Assembly (NCBI GenBank): GCA_963841205.1
Contig: CAWJCH010000015.1
Span: 372,001-436,000 of the forward strand
DNA: 64,000 nucleotides
Origin: CAWAWP01 sp963841205
GTDB lineage: Bacteria > Chloroflexota > Ktedonobacteria > Ktedonobacterales > JADMIN01
Direction: 5' to 3'
Part shown: positions 1-8,991 of the stretch, one piece after another
Numbering within the stretch: position 1 is the stretch's first letter
Layout of the letters: each line of letters opens with the position of its first letter
Translations under genes and position numbers: made by a program
The notes under the pieces: generated by a model
Told to the model about the DNA's origin: nothing
What the model saw: only the letters and a program-made list of their open reading frames with translations
Database searches by the model: none

Positions 1-241
1 ACCGCGGGCACCTCATGACAACGCGTCGTATCGGTGACTCGTACATACTACAGTAGGAATGAGTGGCCGCTGGCGAGTGGTTGCTTATCTTCCCACCCCC
101 TTCCGCCGCGCGATCCTGCGATCGGCAGACGTCCCGCAATCCGCGGCGTCCACCGGGTGAGTCGTGCCCGTAGCCTTCCAGGCCTAGGGCGCTTGCCGCT
201 GGCGGCTATGCGCCGCGCAGCGCCGGATTGCGGGGTGAACC

Positions 242-910
242 ATGGCGATTCCCGGGCCACTGCTGGCGGCGCTGGCCGATCCCAATGTGACCTACCTCCT
301 CTTCATCCTGGGGATCGTCGGCCTCGTCGCGGAGGCGCATCATCCGGGCACGCTCGTGCCGGGCATCGGTGGGGTGATCGCGCTGGTGCTCGCGATCGTC
401 GGCTTCGGTGAGCTGGGCATCAACCCGATTGGCCTGGCGCTCCTCGTGCTCGCGACGGGACTCTTCGTCGCCGAGGCGCATGCCCCGCGCTTCGGCCTAC
501 TCGCTTTGGGTGGCCTACTGGCTTTCGTCGTGGGATCGTGGTTCCTCTTCGTGCCGCTCACCGGTACCGCTACGGCGGCGGCTGGGAGCCACGTGAGCCC
601 GTGGCTGATCGTTCTCGGTGCGCTCGTGCTTGGCGGCTACGCCTTGGTCGTGGTGCGCGCCGTGCTGCGCGCGCGACGCCTGCGGCCGGTCACCGGCACC
701 GCGGCGTTGCTCGGGCGCGACGGGCTGGCAACCTCAGTCCTCGCGCCACGTGGGATCGTGCGCGTCGGCGGCGAAGACTGGAGCGCCGTCGCGGAGTTCG
801 CGCCGATCGAGGCGGGCGAGGCCGTGGAGGTAATCGCGGTGGAGGGGCTCACCCTGCATGTCCACCGACCCCACGAATGGGGAGCGCCGCCGGAGGTGAT
901 CTCGCGCTGA
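242..910 (+). CDS. NfeD-family membrane protein, short form
   Basis: Membrane protein of 222 aa. Residues about 15-135 hold four to five hydrophobic segments (for example LLFILGIVGLVAEA), and residues about 150-222 form the soluble NfeD OB-fold tail with a G-x-V-R-V-G-G-E-x-W pattern. The N-terminal serine protease domain of full-length NfeD is absent, and nothing like it is visible in the 241 bases upstream, which hold no supported gene. It therefore looks like an NfeD1b-type protein rather than a truncation. The ATG has GGGGTG four bases upstream. It is followed after 42 bases by a slipin gene in the same direction. NfeD-stomatin pairs are a known conserved arrangement linked to membrane microdomain organisation; that role is inferred here from the pairing. 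Confidence 0.85.
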   Translation: MAIPGPLLAALADPNVTYLLFILGIVGLVAEAHHPGTLVPGIGGVIALVLAIVGFGELGINPIGLALLVLATGLFVAEAHAPRFGLLALGGLLAFVVGSWFLFVPLTGTATAAAGSHVSPWLIVLGALVLGGYALVVVRAVLRARRLRPVTGTAALLGRDGLATSVLAPRGIVRVGGEDWSAVAEFAPIEAGEAVEVIAVEGLTLHVHRPHEWGAPPEVISR

Positions 911-952
911 GGAATGCACAGGCGGACGTACCCGTCCGCGAGAGGTGTCGTC

Positions 953-1873
953 ATGTCGCCAATAGGTATCGTGCTGGCAATCCTTGTCCTCGTCGTGGCC
1001 GTCGCCCTGGCTGGCCTGGCGATCCGCATCGTGCCCGAGTATCAGCGCCTGGTCGTGCTGCGGCTTGGCCGGCTCGTCGGGGTGCGGGGCCCCGGTCTCG
1101 TCCCGCTCATCCCGTTCGTCGATCGCGGCATCCGCACCGATCTGCGCGAGCGCGTCTTCGACGTCGCACCGCAGGCGTGCATCACCCAAGACAACGCCGC
1201 GCTCGCGATCGACTTTCTGATCTACTCCAAGATCGTTGACCCCGCGGCGAGCGTCGTCAACGTCCAGCAATACGAGGGCGCCTCACGCGGCATCGCGATC
1301 ACCACCCTGCGCGCGGTGATCGGCGACATGTTGCTCGACTCGGTACTCTCGCGTCGCGAGGATATCAATGCTACGCTGCGCGGAAAGCTCGACGAGGTCA
1401 CCGAGCGCTGGGGCATCAAGGTGACGGCCGTCGAGATCCGCGAGATCACGGCCGCGCGCGAGATCCAGGAGGCGATGACCCGGCAGATGTCGGCCGAGCG
1501 CAGCCGCCGTGCCGTGATCATCGAGGCCGACGGCCAGCGCGACGCCGCGGTGCGGGTCGCCGACGGTCAGAAGCAGGCGGCCATCCTCGAGGCGGAGGGG
1601 GCGCGCCAGGCGGCCATCCTGCGAGCGGAGGGGTTCGCGCAGGCCTTGGCGCAGATCGCCACCGTCGCGCAACACCTCGACAGTCAGACGATGAGCCTGC
1701 AATACCTGGAGGCGCTCAAGGCGCTCGGGGCCTCCCCGTCCACCAAGCTGGTGGTGCCAGCAGAGTTCACCAGTCTGCTCCGGCCGCTGATCGAACACAC
1801 CCGCGGGGCGTTGCGCGGCGACGGGGTAGATGGCGCCAACGGCGCAACCGTGCCGGGCGCCGCTGTGCGCTGA
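953..1873 (+). CDS. Slipin/stomatin-like SPFH-domain protein
   Basis: Protein of 306 aa. One N-terminal membrane segment (residues about 3-25) is followed by the SPFH/PHB domain, starting at IVPEYQRLVVLRLGR, and then by an Ala/Glu-rich coiled coil (about residues 180-235) with repeated Q-A-A-I-L-x-A-E-G units typical of slipins. These proteins oligomerise on the inner face of the membrane and scaffold partners such as NfeD. I chose the ATG at 953 because AGAGGTG lies six bases upstream; an in-frame ATG at 914 has no ribosome site and would add a charged non-hydrophobic leader. Co-transcription with the upstream nfeD gene is likely. Confidence 0.88.
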   Translation: MSPIGIVLAILVLVVAVALAGLAIRIVPEYQRLVVLRLGRLVGVRGPGLVPLIPFVDRGIRTDLRERVFDVAPQACITQDNAALAIDFLIYSKIVDPAASVVNVQQYEGASRGIAITTLRAVIGDMLLDSVLSRREDINATLRGKLDEVTERWGIKVTAVEIREITAAREIQEAMTRQMSAERSRRAVIIEADGQRDAAVRVADGQKQAAILEAEGARQAAILRAEGFAQALAQIATVAQHLDSQTMSLQYLEALKALGASPSTKLVVPAEFTSLLRPLIEHTRGALRGDGVDGANGATVPGAAVR

Positions 1874-2707
1874 TGCATTTGGGGAGGAACACCGCACTGG
1901 GATGACAGCGGTGATGCGTAGCGCACTTCGCGAGTAGCATGACGTGTAGCCGCCACATGGCGAGTAGGAATCCGTGGTTTTGGAGATTGCGGCGCACCGT
2001 TCAGTATCGTCTCATAGCGTTCAATTGTGGTTTAAATTCCGCGAATACGAGGGGCTGGGGTTCCGCCCAGTCCCGTACAAGTCAACGGCTCTGCTGCCAA
2101 TTTTGCTGCCACCTGCTCCCCGGTCAGGTTGGTGCTGCCCCAGGCAGCCAAACGTATGACGACCTCTCACTGGGGCCGGTCAGCACATGCCATGAGATGC
2201 CCCTAGTGCGCACGAAACCTGGCTCCGGACTCAACCGAACGATCGATATGTGGCTGAACCTAGAGCCAGGATTTTGCTCGTTTTGAGGTAAACCGTCAGA
2301 GTGGCTTTGCATTTGAGGTGGCAAACTCGTAAACGAGGGATCGCAGAGCTGGAGAGGCGTGCTACGGAGATCGGGAGGCGCCAGGGGCGGCGAGTCGCGT
2401 ACAGAAACGTCGCAAAGAGATAGTTTTGGAGGGTACTATTGCCGGTACCGGTACTGCCTTGCAAGACCTGACGGCGTGGCTGTCACCTAGGTCCATCGTG
2501 ATACGGACTCAGAGAGTGCCGCGGGCGGTGGCGGCTACTAGCCAGGGATCAATACGTCCACGCTCCACACGACCGTCCCACCGCTCGGTTTTTGGCATGG
2601 GACATGCGGGGTAGGTTCGGGCGCTCTTGCCGACGCGCCATGGGCATGGCGTCACGTGAAGTCAGTGCAGCGTACGTACCGCGTCTCCGACCATAGGAGG
2701 TAAGGCC
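1874..2707. other. Non-coding stretch, no supported gene
   Basis: About 830 bases with lower GC than the surroundings. Short open frames exist on both strands but none has protein-like composition or a ribosome site. Around 2092-2114 the minus strand carries a GGCAGCAAAATTGGCAGC sequence of the sort seen after some integrase genes, but no integrase fragment could be read. A good Shine-Dalgarno (AGGAGG, 2695-2700) at the right edge belongs to the next gene. Confidence 0.5.
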
Positions 2708-3364
2708 ATGCGCACTATCATCTCGTACCTCGTGGGACTCATCACTGCCGCGGTAGTGGTTGGGCTCGGCGTTCTCGTCGCCCAGAACGCGCAGAGTGAG
2801 CAGTTCACATTCATGGGGACCACCTTCCAAGGAGCCATGGGGTGGCTCACGGCGGGGGCCGTGGCGCTCGGTTTCCTCCTGGCCTTCCTGGTGCTCATCC
2901 CGGGTCGGCTGGCCAGCGCCTGGCAGCGATGGATGCTGGGGCAACGGGGCCAGGCACTGGAGGGCCAGCTTCGGGAACTCCGTCAGGAGCACGCCGAGCT
3001 GCAGGGTAGCCATTGGAGCCTGCTCGAGGAGCATCGACTGGTCATGTCGCAGGTGCTCACGCCGGTGGCGGCTGGCCGCGTGCAGACTTCCTCCGCCGCA
3101 CCTGCAGCTGCACCTGCCGCCGCGCCGATGTGGCGAACGGGCGCAATCGTCATGCCGGCAGCAGAATGGCAGCCCGCGGCCAAGGCGCCCGTGTCGCCGC
3201 AACACGATGCGCCGCTCGACCGCCTGCGCCTGCGCATCACGGCTATGCGTGTGGCCTTGGCGGCGAAACTCGCGGGGCTCAAGCGATCCGCCACGCGCAA
3301 CCATAGCCGTGACAACGGGGATGAGGGAAAGACGCCCCAGGGACCCACCGCCGCAATGTCCTAG
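2708..3364 (+). CDS. LapA-domain membrane protein
   Basis: Protein of 218 aa. Two membrane helices (residues about 5-27 and 43-66) flank an N-A-Q-S-E-Q-F-T-F-M-G hairpin, the layout of the LapA (DUF1049) domain. A coiled-coil stretch follows (about 75-115, LRELRQEHAELQ) and then a long Ala/Pro-rich tail, so the protein is longer than the usual 90-130 aa of the family. LapA proteins act in the inner membrane; in Gram-negative bacteria they help lipopolysaccharide assembly, a role that need not apply here. AGGAGG seven bases before the ATG makes the start secure. The TAG stop sits exactly on the TA target site of an IS630 insertion, so the native C terminus may have been altered by mobile-element activity. 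Confidence 0.75.
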   Translation: MRTIISYLVGLITAAVVVGLGVLVAQNAQSEQFTFMGTTFQGAMGWLTAGAVALGFLLAFLVLIPGRLASAWQRWMLGQRGQALEGQLRELRQEHAELQGSHWSLLEEHRLVMSQVLTPVAAGRVQTSSAAPAAAPAAAPMWRTGAIVMPAAEWQPAAKAPVSPQHDAPLDRLRLRITAMRVALAAKLAGLKRSATRNHSRDNGDEGKTPQGPTAAMS

Positions 3365-4724
3365 TGGGTTACGCCACAAATGCTTGATGATCAGGCAAGA
3401 TGACGGCGGCGCCGCCCAGGCGCCGTTGCCGCGCCCGGTGGCGCCGCTCCTGGCGCTTGCCGCCCCAGGTGAAGGGGGGTGGGCGCGGCGTTCCACCCAG
3501 CGACGGTCTCCTCCAGCCAGGGGCTGATCTCCTGCGGGGTCTGTGGGTGCTGCCCCGCCAGCGCGCGCCGCACGATGATGCGTTGCAGCGCCTCGGCCCG
3601 GGTGAGCCACGAGCCCGAGAGCGGGGTGTAGAGCGGCAGGATGCCGTGGTGGAAGCGCCACTCGACCACGGCGGGGGGCAGATGCCCCGCGCGGTTGTCC
3701 CAGATCAGGATGAGGCGTACCGGCGGCAGCGGAGCCCGAGGCGGACGTTCCAGCCAGCGCGCCCAGCGGGCCAGCGGCGGCCGCTCCCCCTCGGACGTCG
3801 TCACCGCGGGGAGCGTGGCCAGCACCGGGGTCAACTCTGCCTGGAGCCAGGGGTGCCGCACCGCGTTGGGGGGGTGAGTGGCGCCCGTGGCCCGCACCTG
3901 GCCGGTGGCCGGGCGGAACCGGGTCAGCAGCTTGGCGGTGCCCTCTCGCTGGGACGCATGGGGCTGGCGCGCAGGATGGCCCTCCGGCTGCCAGTTCCCC
4001 CGGGATACGGCACGGTCTGCTACGGCCCCGCTTCATCCTGGCAGCAGACCGCTACCCCCGCCGCCTCCGCCCCGCGGTACGCTTGCTCAATCTGCCCCTT
4101 TTCCGCGCGGTCTGGGGGTCGGTCACCGTCACCACCCCGCGTGCGTGCGCTGTGCGCTGGGCGGTCCCGGTCGGGCACCCGGTGCGCGTGCGCTGATACG
4201 AGCTCCCGGCGTCCTCGAGCACGCGGCGGATGGTGGTAGCGCCCAGGCGGGGGAAGGCCCCCGGCTGGCGCAACGCCCGCTGCAGGGTCATCAGCGACCA
4301 CGTCGCCGTCCCGTCCGGCCGGCGCGTCGGCGGCTGTTGGGCCGTGGCCACGATCTGCGCCCGCGCGGCCCCGTCGTAGGTCGCCCGACGCCCACGGCCC
4401 GCCGCAATGTCCAGCGCCGCCGTGCCGCGCTGGTTGAAGCGCCGCACCAGTGCCAGCACCGCCGTCCGGCTGCTAAAGTCTGCCGCCGCGGCCGCCTGGG
4501 CAAACGACTGCCCCTGCGCGACGGCCAGCAATGCCCGGGCTCGCCGCACTCGGTCGAGCCGTGCGCTGGTGCTCTTGCTCAGGCGCTCCAGGGGCGTCCG
4601 CTCCTCGGCGCTCAGGGCCCGCAACAGGGTTCGTTGCGGAATCGCCATCTGGTCCCTCCTTGCCATACCCCTCGCATCGCACCATGGCATCGTGCTCGTC
4701 AAGCATTTGTGGCGTGACCCACTA
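3362..4724 (-). mobile_element. IS630-family insertion sequence flanked by TA
   Basis: Near-perfect terminal inverted repeats: the left end starts GTGGGTTACGCCACAAATGC at 3364, and the complement of the right end (ending 4722) reads GTGGGTCACGCCACAAATGC, with only two mismatches over the first 27 bases. TA dinucleotides at 3362-3363 and 4723-4724 are the expected target duplication for this family. The element is about 1.36 kb. It sits directly between the lapA-type stop codon and the end of an IS5-family remnant, so it inserted at the junction of the two. Confidence 0.85.
3391..4648 (-). pseudogene. IS630-family transposase, broken by frameshifts
   Basis: Reading on the minus strand, the helix-turn-helix N-terminal half starts at the ATG at 4648 (MAIPQRTLLRALSAEER; AGGAGGGACCAG just upstream) and stays open to about 4052. 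The start of the DDE domain (KGQIEQAYRGAEAAG, QDEAGP) is in a second frame near 4020-4110. The rest of the catalytic domain (LILIWDNRAGHLPP, LYTPLSGSWLTRAEALQ) is in a third segment, 3391-3897. At least two frame changes are therefore needed. The acidic triad residues D (QDEAGP), D (IWDN) and E (RAEA) can all be found, but no single frame joins them. Confidence 0.8.
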
Positions 4725-5163
4725 GAGCGTGTTAAGGACTCCAGGGGAGATGGATGAGCCGCTGCAACATGAGGCAGGTGAAGGCCACGAGGTGCAGGCC
4801 CGCCAGCAACTCGGGCAGCCGCTCGTAGTCGCGGGCGAGGCGGCGGAAGCGCGCGGTCCAGGCGGAACTCCGCTCCACCACCCAGCGCCTCGGCAGCAAG
4901 ACGAAGCCATGCTTGGCCTCCGAGAGCTTGACGACCGCGAGCTGGACGCGCCGCGGCACCGGCGGCCGGCGGCTCGCCGGTGTACCCCTGATCGACGTAC
5001 GCCAGCGCGACCGACTCGCCGGTGACCTCCTAGACCTGGCGCGCCAGCGCGTCGACCTAGGCGCGCTCCTGCTCGTTGGCCGGGGTGACGTGCAGCGCCA
5101 GCATCTCCGGGCGTGGCCCACGCCCTGCGAAGGTCGCCTTCCCAACCGGAACCCATATAACAC
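4725..5163 (-). pseudogene. IS5-family transposase remnant (C-terminal part)
   Basis: The C-terminal part of an IS5/IS427-type DDE transposase reads on the minus strand: VQLAVVKLSEAKHGFVLLPR, then RWVVERSSAW, then RDYERLPELLAGLHLVAF. This matches the family's K-x6-GFVLLPRRWVVERSFAW signature. The portion before VQLAVVKL lies in another frame (YVDQGYTGEPP-like text), so there is also a frameshift. The outer end, GAGCGTGTTAA at 4725, looks like the family's terminal repeat. The N-terminal two thirds are missing and no opposite end is seen near 5163. Confidence 0.7.
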
Positions 5164-5235
5164 CCCTTATGCGGCCTGCTCGCGTGCGATAGGCTGAGAC
5201 CTCTCGCGGGCGGGCGCAAGGAAGGGCATGGGTGT

Positions 5236-6588
5236 CTATGCAGCAATCAATGAGTTCCCATCGACAACTGGTAACGTAAACCAGAAGGTCGAACCTTTGC
5301 CAACCGCACTCTCCACCCCGACCTTCCCGCCCTGGTTCTCGATGATGGCCTTGCTGATGTGGAGTCCTAGCCCCAATCCGGCGCCCAACCCACCCTGCAC
5401 ATGCACGCCTACCGCCTGATAAAACCGCCCCCAGATGCGCTCCTGCTCGCGCGCCGGCAGTCCCGGCCCGTGGTCCTCCACCGAGACCCGTGCCCAGTTG
5501 CCGTCGCGTGCTACCCGGACGGCCACCGGCTGGTCTGCTGGCGAGTACTTCAGCGCATTGGTCACGTAGTTCGTCACGACCTGCCCGACGCGATCGGGGT
5601 GGCCAACAACCTGTACCGGCCCGCTACGTGGCACCTCCAGGGCTAGGATGCGGGCCGGGTTCGCCACGCGCAGGGCTAGCACCTGCTCACGCACCAGTGC
5701 CGCGAGATCGCACGGCATAGGGTGCAGCTCGAGCTTGCCCGCGCGCATCTGCGCAGCATCGAACAACAGGTCAACGAGCCGCCACATCCGCTCCAGAGAC
5801 GTATGGGCCTCATTTAAGTCGGAGCGGACGGCTGCGACTTGGTCCCCCAGGCCCGGACGTGCGCCCAACACTGCGGAGGTCAGGCGCTCATAGCGCAAGG
5901 ACGCAATCTCGTTGCGGCCAAGCGCGACCGTCAGGGGCGAGCGCAAGTCGTGGCTGGCGACGGCGACGAACTCATCCATGCGCTCCTGCGTCTGGCGCAG
6001 AGCCTGTGCCTCACGCATAGATGCCGCGGCCCGTTCCACCACAGCTTTTCGCCTTGAGCGCTCGGTCGTGCTCGCGACCACACTGAGGGTAATCCCAACG
6101 GCCATGAACAAAACGCCTTCGACGAGATCTCCCCCGGTGAAGCGTCCCTCGCCGCCGATCGCCGGCAGCACAAAGGTCTCTTCCAGTAGCAGCCCCACGA
6201 GAGCGGCGAGTATCCCCGGGCCAAGCCCCAAGTTCATGGCGATCAGCGCCACGGCCAGGATTTCCAATACACCGGGGAACGAGTAGGTGGGGACGAACAG
6301 GACCAGCCCATAGGTGATGAGCGCCACGACTAGTTGCACCAACGCGGCCAGGAGGTAGCCGGCGGCCGGATGGCGCAGTCGCATCGGCAGCCAGTTCGGC
6401 ACAAACGCATTGGTTTGTAGCCATGGTCTCGCCACTCGCATCGCCGGAGGCGATAGCTCCCGGTATATCTCGACATCCGCCGGAGGCATCGCCTCCAAAT
6501 CCGCGCGTGAGGGTGAGCGCCAGTCGCCGCTGTCATCAGGTGTGGGCGGCATCGTTGGCACGGAGGACTCGGGCAGGTCTTGTCTCAT
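5236..6588 (-). CDS. Membrane sensor histidine kinase
   Basis: Protein of 450 aa. Residues about 76-172 hold four membrane helices arranged like the KdpD-type DUF4118 sensor region. A linker helix follows, then HisKA with phosphoacceptor His213 in ASHDLRSPLT, then HATPase_c with the N box (NYVTNALKYSP), G1 box (VEDHGPGLP), F box (RFYQA) and G2 box (GLGLGLHISKAI). It should autophosphorylate and pass phosphate to a response regulator, but no regulator gene is adjacent, so it is an orphan kinase here. I chose the ATG at 6588 because AGGAGT lies six bases upstream; the open frame extends further to 6651 without a ribosome site. The signal sensed is unknown. Confidence 0.88.
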   Translation of the reverse strand: MRQDLPESSVPTMPPTPDDSGDWRSPSRADLEAMPPADVEIYRELSPPAMRVARPWLQTNAFVPNWLPMRLRHPAAGYLLAALVQLVVALITYGLVLFVPTYSFPGVLEILAVALIAMNLGLGPGILAALVGLLLEETFVLPAIGGEGRFTGGDLVEGVLFMAVGITLSVVASTTERSRRKAVVERAAASMREAQALRQTQERMDEFVAVASHDLRSPLTVALGRNEIASLRYERLTSAVLGARPGLGDQVAAVRSDLNEAHTSLERMWRLVDLLFDAAQMRAGKLELHPMPCDLAALVREQVLALRVANPARILALEVPRSGPVQVVGHPDRVGQVVTNYVTNALKYSPADQPVAVRVARDGNWARVSVEDHGPGLPAREQERIWGRFYQAVGVHVQGGLGAGLGLGLHISKAIIENQGGKVGVESAVGKGSTFWFTLPVVDGNSLIAA

Positions 6589-6809
6589 GGGACAACTCCT
6601 GCGGTGTTGCCGCACGCTATTCAGATGGGCATTGACGGGGACCGCCTGCACGATGTGGGCGCCATCTCCGACTCACCTGGCTCCGCTGCCGAGCTGCGGA
6701 CAATTCGCGCATCCTACGCTACACCTGCAACAGGGTGCTCTCTTGTACTATGCACTGCTGAATCTAACTGAAGCATCACTTCTCTGTTACTTAAGTTGCC
6801 TGAGATCGA

Positions 6810-7087
6810 GTGGAACTGAGACGCAAGGCGTTCCCCGACCTGAAGTTCGAGGTGCATGCCATCCTGGCCGAAGGCGACATCGTGGCGTTCCGCTCGACCA
6901 TGACCGGCACGCAGCTCGGCCCGCTCAACGTGGGGCCCGAGCGGGGGTTGCCCCCATGGGGGGCGCGATCTCCGTGCCGCACAGGCACTTCGTGCGCATG
7001 GCCGAGGGGAAAGCGGTCGATCTCTGGCACCTGTGGGATACGCCGCAGTTGCTCCGTCAGTTGGGAGTCGCGCCAGAGCCGCGCTAG
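6810..7087 (+). pseudogene. SnoaL-like ester cyclase relic
   Basis: The translation FPDLKFEVHAILAEGDIVAF followed by RSTMTGTQ is typical of SnoaL-like polyketide-cyclase-fold proteins. The expected continuation (MGGAISVPHRHFVRMAEGKA, then VDLWHLWDTPQLLRQLG) lies in a different frame from about 6955 to the stop at 7087. The first third of the usual 130-150-aa domain is missing and a frameshift separates the two halves, so this is a decayed copy. Confidence 0.65.
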
Positions 7088-7362
7088 ACGGGTACTGAGT
7101 ACGTGTTTGGCAGTGGCACCAGGGCGTCACTGGCCCGTCCTCTCCCCCCACGCTACCGTGCAGGTGCACTCCCCGCGAGCATCGAAAAGGGGGCAAGCGC
7201 CCGCCCTTCGGCGAACGTCTGCCCCCGCGCACGACGCGTCAGTCCAGTTAGCAGCCCAGCACGGCTTGGATGTTCTTCGCTGCCTTTCTACGCATCGATG
7301 TCGTGCCGCCTGTTGAAGCCGTATGTTGGCGAAGGGTGCACGTATGCCGCGCCATGGAGCGG

Positions 7363-8625
7363 CTACGGTTCACGGCGCGTCGGTGGACGCAGCCAGAGCG
7401 AGACGTGCGTCGGCTGCAGCGTCTCCTCCACAACCCCCAACAGGTGCGCTCGCAGCTCCGCGAGGTCGAGATCGCTGCGCAGCGACGCCGCGAAACGCTC
7501 CAGCGTACGCGACGCATCGTACTTCTCGCGGTAGAAACGCCGATCGATGCCACGCTGGAGCCCGTGGCGCAAGGGGCTGAACAGCGCGGCGATCAGCAGG
7601 GTGGAGAGCACGATGATGATCGGCTGCTTGGCCGCCTCGGCCCCGGCGAACGCGCGCACGACCTGCTGGGACCCGACGACCGCGCCGAAGTAGACGGAGG
7701 CCAAGATCGCGGTGAGCGAGCCATAGACCAGCGCGCGGTTGATGATCAGGTCGATGTCGTAGAGTCGGTAGCGCAATACCCCGAACATGAACCCGATCGG
7801 GCCCAGTGTCAACGTCAGGTTCGTGACGATCGCCGCCGACAGGGTGTAGAGCGAGGCGGGTGCGGAAAGGGTCGGGACGAGCGCGGGCGGGAGCAGCAGC
7901 CCGAAGTGCATCGCGAGCGAGGCAGACACGCCCAGGAGGACCCACTTCGTCTGCTGGCGCCTGACGCTCGTGGAGACCGCGAGATAGCGATAGACCTGCG
8001 CGGCGAGGAGCAATACCGCCGTTACCGGGAACGCGAGCTGGAGCGCGGCGGGTGCGCCGGGTACGAGTTGCGCGGCCGTCGCCGCGCCGGCCGGGATCAG
8101 CAGCCAGCCCACCCAGCGCGGGGCGAAGCGCCCGCTGGGGAAGAGGGCCAGGAACGCGAAGAATAAGATGCTATTTAGGGCCTCTAGCAGCGACGCCGCG
8201 GTATCCCAGGCCGAATGCGTCCCGATGAGCGCGTTCGCCCCGTTGCTCGCCCCTTGCGTGACGAGTTGGACCGCAACAAGGAGGGGGATCAGGCGGTCGG
8301 ACCGGCGACGGAACACGACCGCCGCGATGCCGAACCAGATTAGCGAGGTGAGGACGGTGCCCACGACCTCGAGGACCGCGAACGCATCGGGCGAAACGCC
8401 GAGCCCGGCCAACGCGTGCGCACGGGCGGCGTTGAGCCGCCAGTCCGGGCACGCTCCGGCACAGACGATGCGCAGCTTGTCGAACGCGACGGGCAGGCCC
8501 GCCACGAACACGGCCAGCGCGAACGCGACAACGAGCGCCGAGCCCGCGCGCGTGACGGCCAGCCGACCGCCCCGTAGGTGCGACTCGCTCGGTTCGACCG
8601 GCCCCCGGTCGGAATTGACGCTCAT
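7363..8625 (-). CDS. Multi-helix membrane sensor without kinase domain (copy A)
   Basis: Protein of 420 aa. A short N-terminal tail leads into about eight or nine hydrophobic helices, the last at about residues 290-350. A conserved cytosolic segment follows (GIDRRFYREKYDASRTLE, then LRSDLDLAELRAHLLGVVEE), and the protein ends TLQPTHVSLWLRPPTRREP. In Chloroflexota and cyanobacteria this segment usually links such membrane regions to GAF and histidine-kinase domains; here the protein stops right after it, so it has no catalytic module. I chose the ATG at 8625 because GGGAG lies six bases upstream. It is a tandem paralogue of the gene at 8992-10323, and the similarity continues past both stop codons. 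Function unknown; a regulatory or ligand-binding role is inferred. Confidence 0.78.
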   Translation of the reverse strand: MSVNSDRGPVEPSESHLRGGRLAVTRAGSALVVAFALAVFVAGLPVAFDKLRIVCAGACPDWRLNAARAHALAGLGVSPDAFAVLEVVGTVLTSLIWFGIAAVVFRRRSDRLIPLLVAVQLVTQGASNGANALIGTHSAWDTAASLLEALNSILFFAFLALFPSGRFAPRWVGWLLIPAGAATAAQLVPGAPAALQLAFPVTAVLLLAAQVYRYLAVSTSVRRQQTKWVLLGVSASLAMHFGLLLPPALVPTLSAPASLYTLSAAIVTNLTLTLGPIGFMFGVLRYRLYDIDLIINRALVYGSLTAILASVYFGAVVGSQQVVRAFAGAEAAKQPIIIVLSTLLIAALFSPLRHGLQRGIDRRFYREKYDASRTLERFAASLRSDLDLAELRAHLLGVVEETLQPTHVSLWLRPPTRREP

Positions 8626-8864
8626 GGTGAACTCCCGGGTGTGCTCCCAGCCGAATGCCGTTCGAGCACGCGGCGAGGTCGAGACCGCACCGCCGGATCG
8701 TGGCGTGCCGCCACGTGTCGCGGCGTCGGGGGAGCGCTCCCCGATGGAAGGTCCCCTGCGTTCTCGTGCCAGTATACGCGCCACTGCATCACGGAATCGT
8801 TACGGTGATCGCATGCCAACTGCTGCCGCCCACGCACCAGTTCGCGTCTGTCATAACGCCAATT

Positions 8865-8913
8865 GGCAGGGCTTACTGCGGTGGTGAAGAGAACCGCTGC
8901 AGTAAGCCCTGCC
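8865..8913. repeat. Long hairpin between the tandem sensor genes
   Basis: A perfect 15-bp inverted repeat, GGCAGGGCTTACTGC (8865-8879) and its complement (8899-8913), encloses a 19-base loop that contains GGTGAAGAGAACC. It lies 78 bases beyond the stop of the minus-strand gene at 8992-10323 and could act as a terminator or mRNA-end structure, but there is no T-run on either side. The flanking 8626-8991 stretch holds no supported gene and should contain the promoter of the copy A gene. Confidence 0.7.
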
Positions 8914-8991
8914 CTTCTACGCCTCGATGTCGTGCCGTCAGCCGAAGCCGCATGTGAGCGAAGGGTGCGCGAAGGTCGCGCCACGGCGAGC

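Noticed and set aside
2086..2120. Possible attachment site of a tyrosine integrase (GGCAGCAAAATTGGCAGC on the minus strand)
   Set aside because: No integrase fragment can be translated next to it and no partner repeat was found.
2549..4036. Long minus-strand frame of 495 codons
   Set aside because: It runs antisense through the LapA-type gene and across the IS630 element; the Arg/Pro/Gly-rich translation has no domain and the overlapped genes are well supported.
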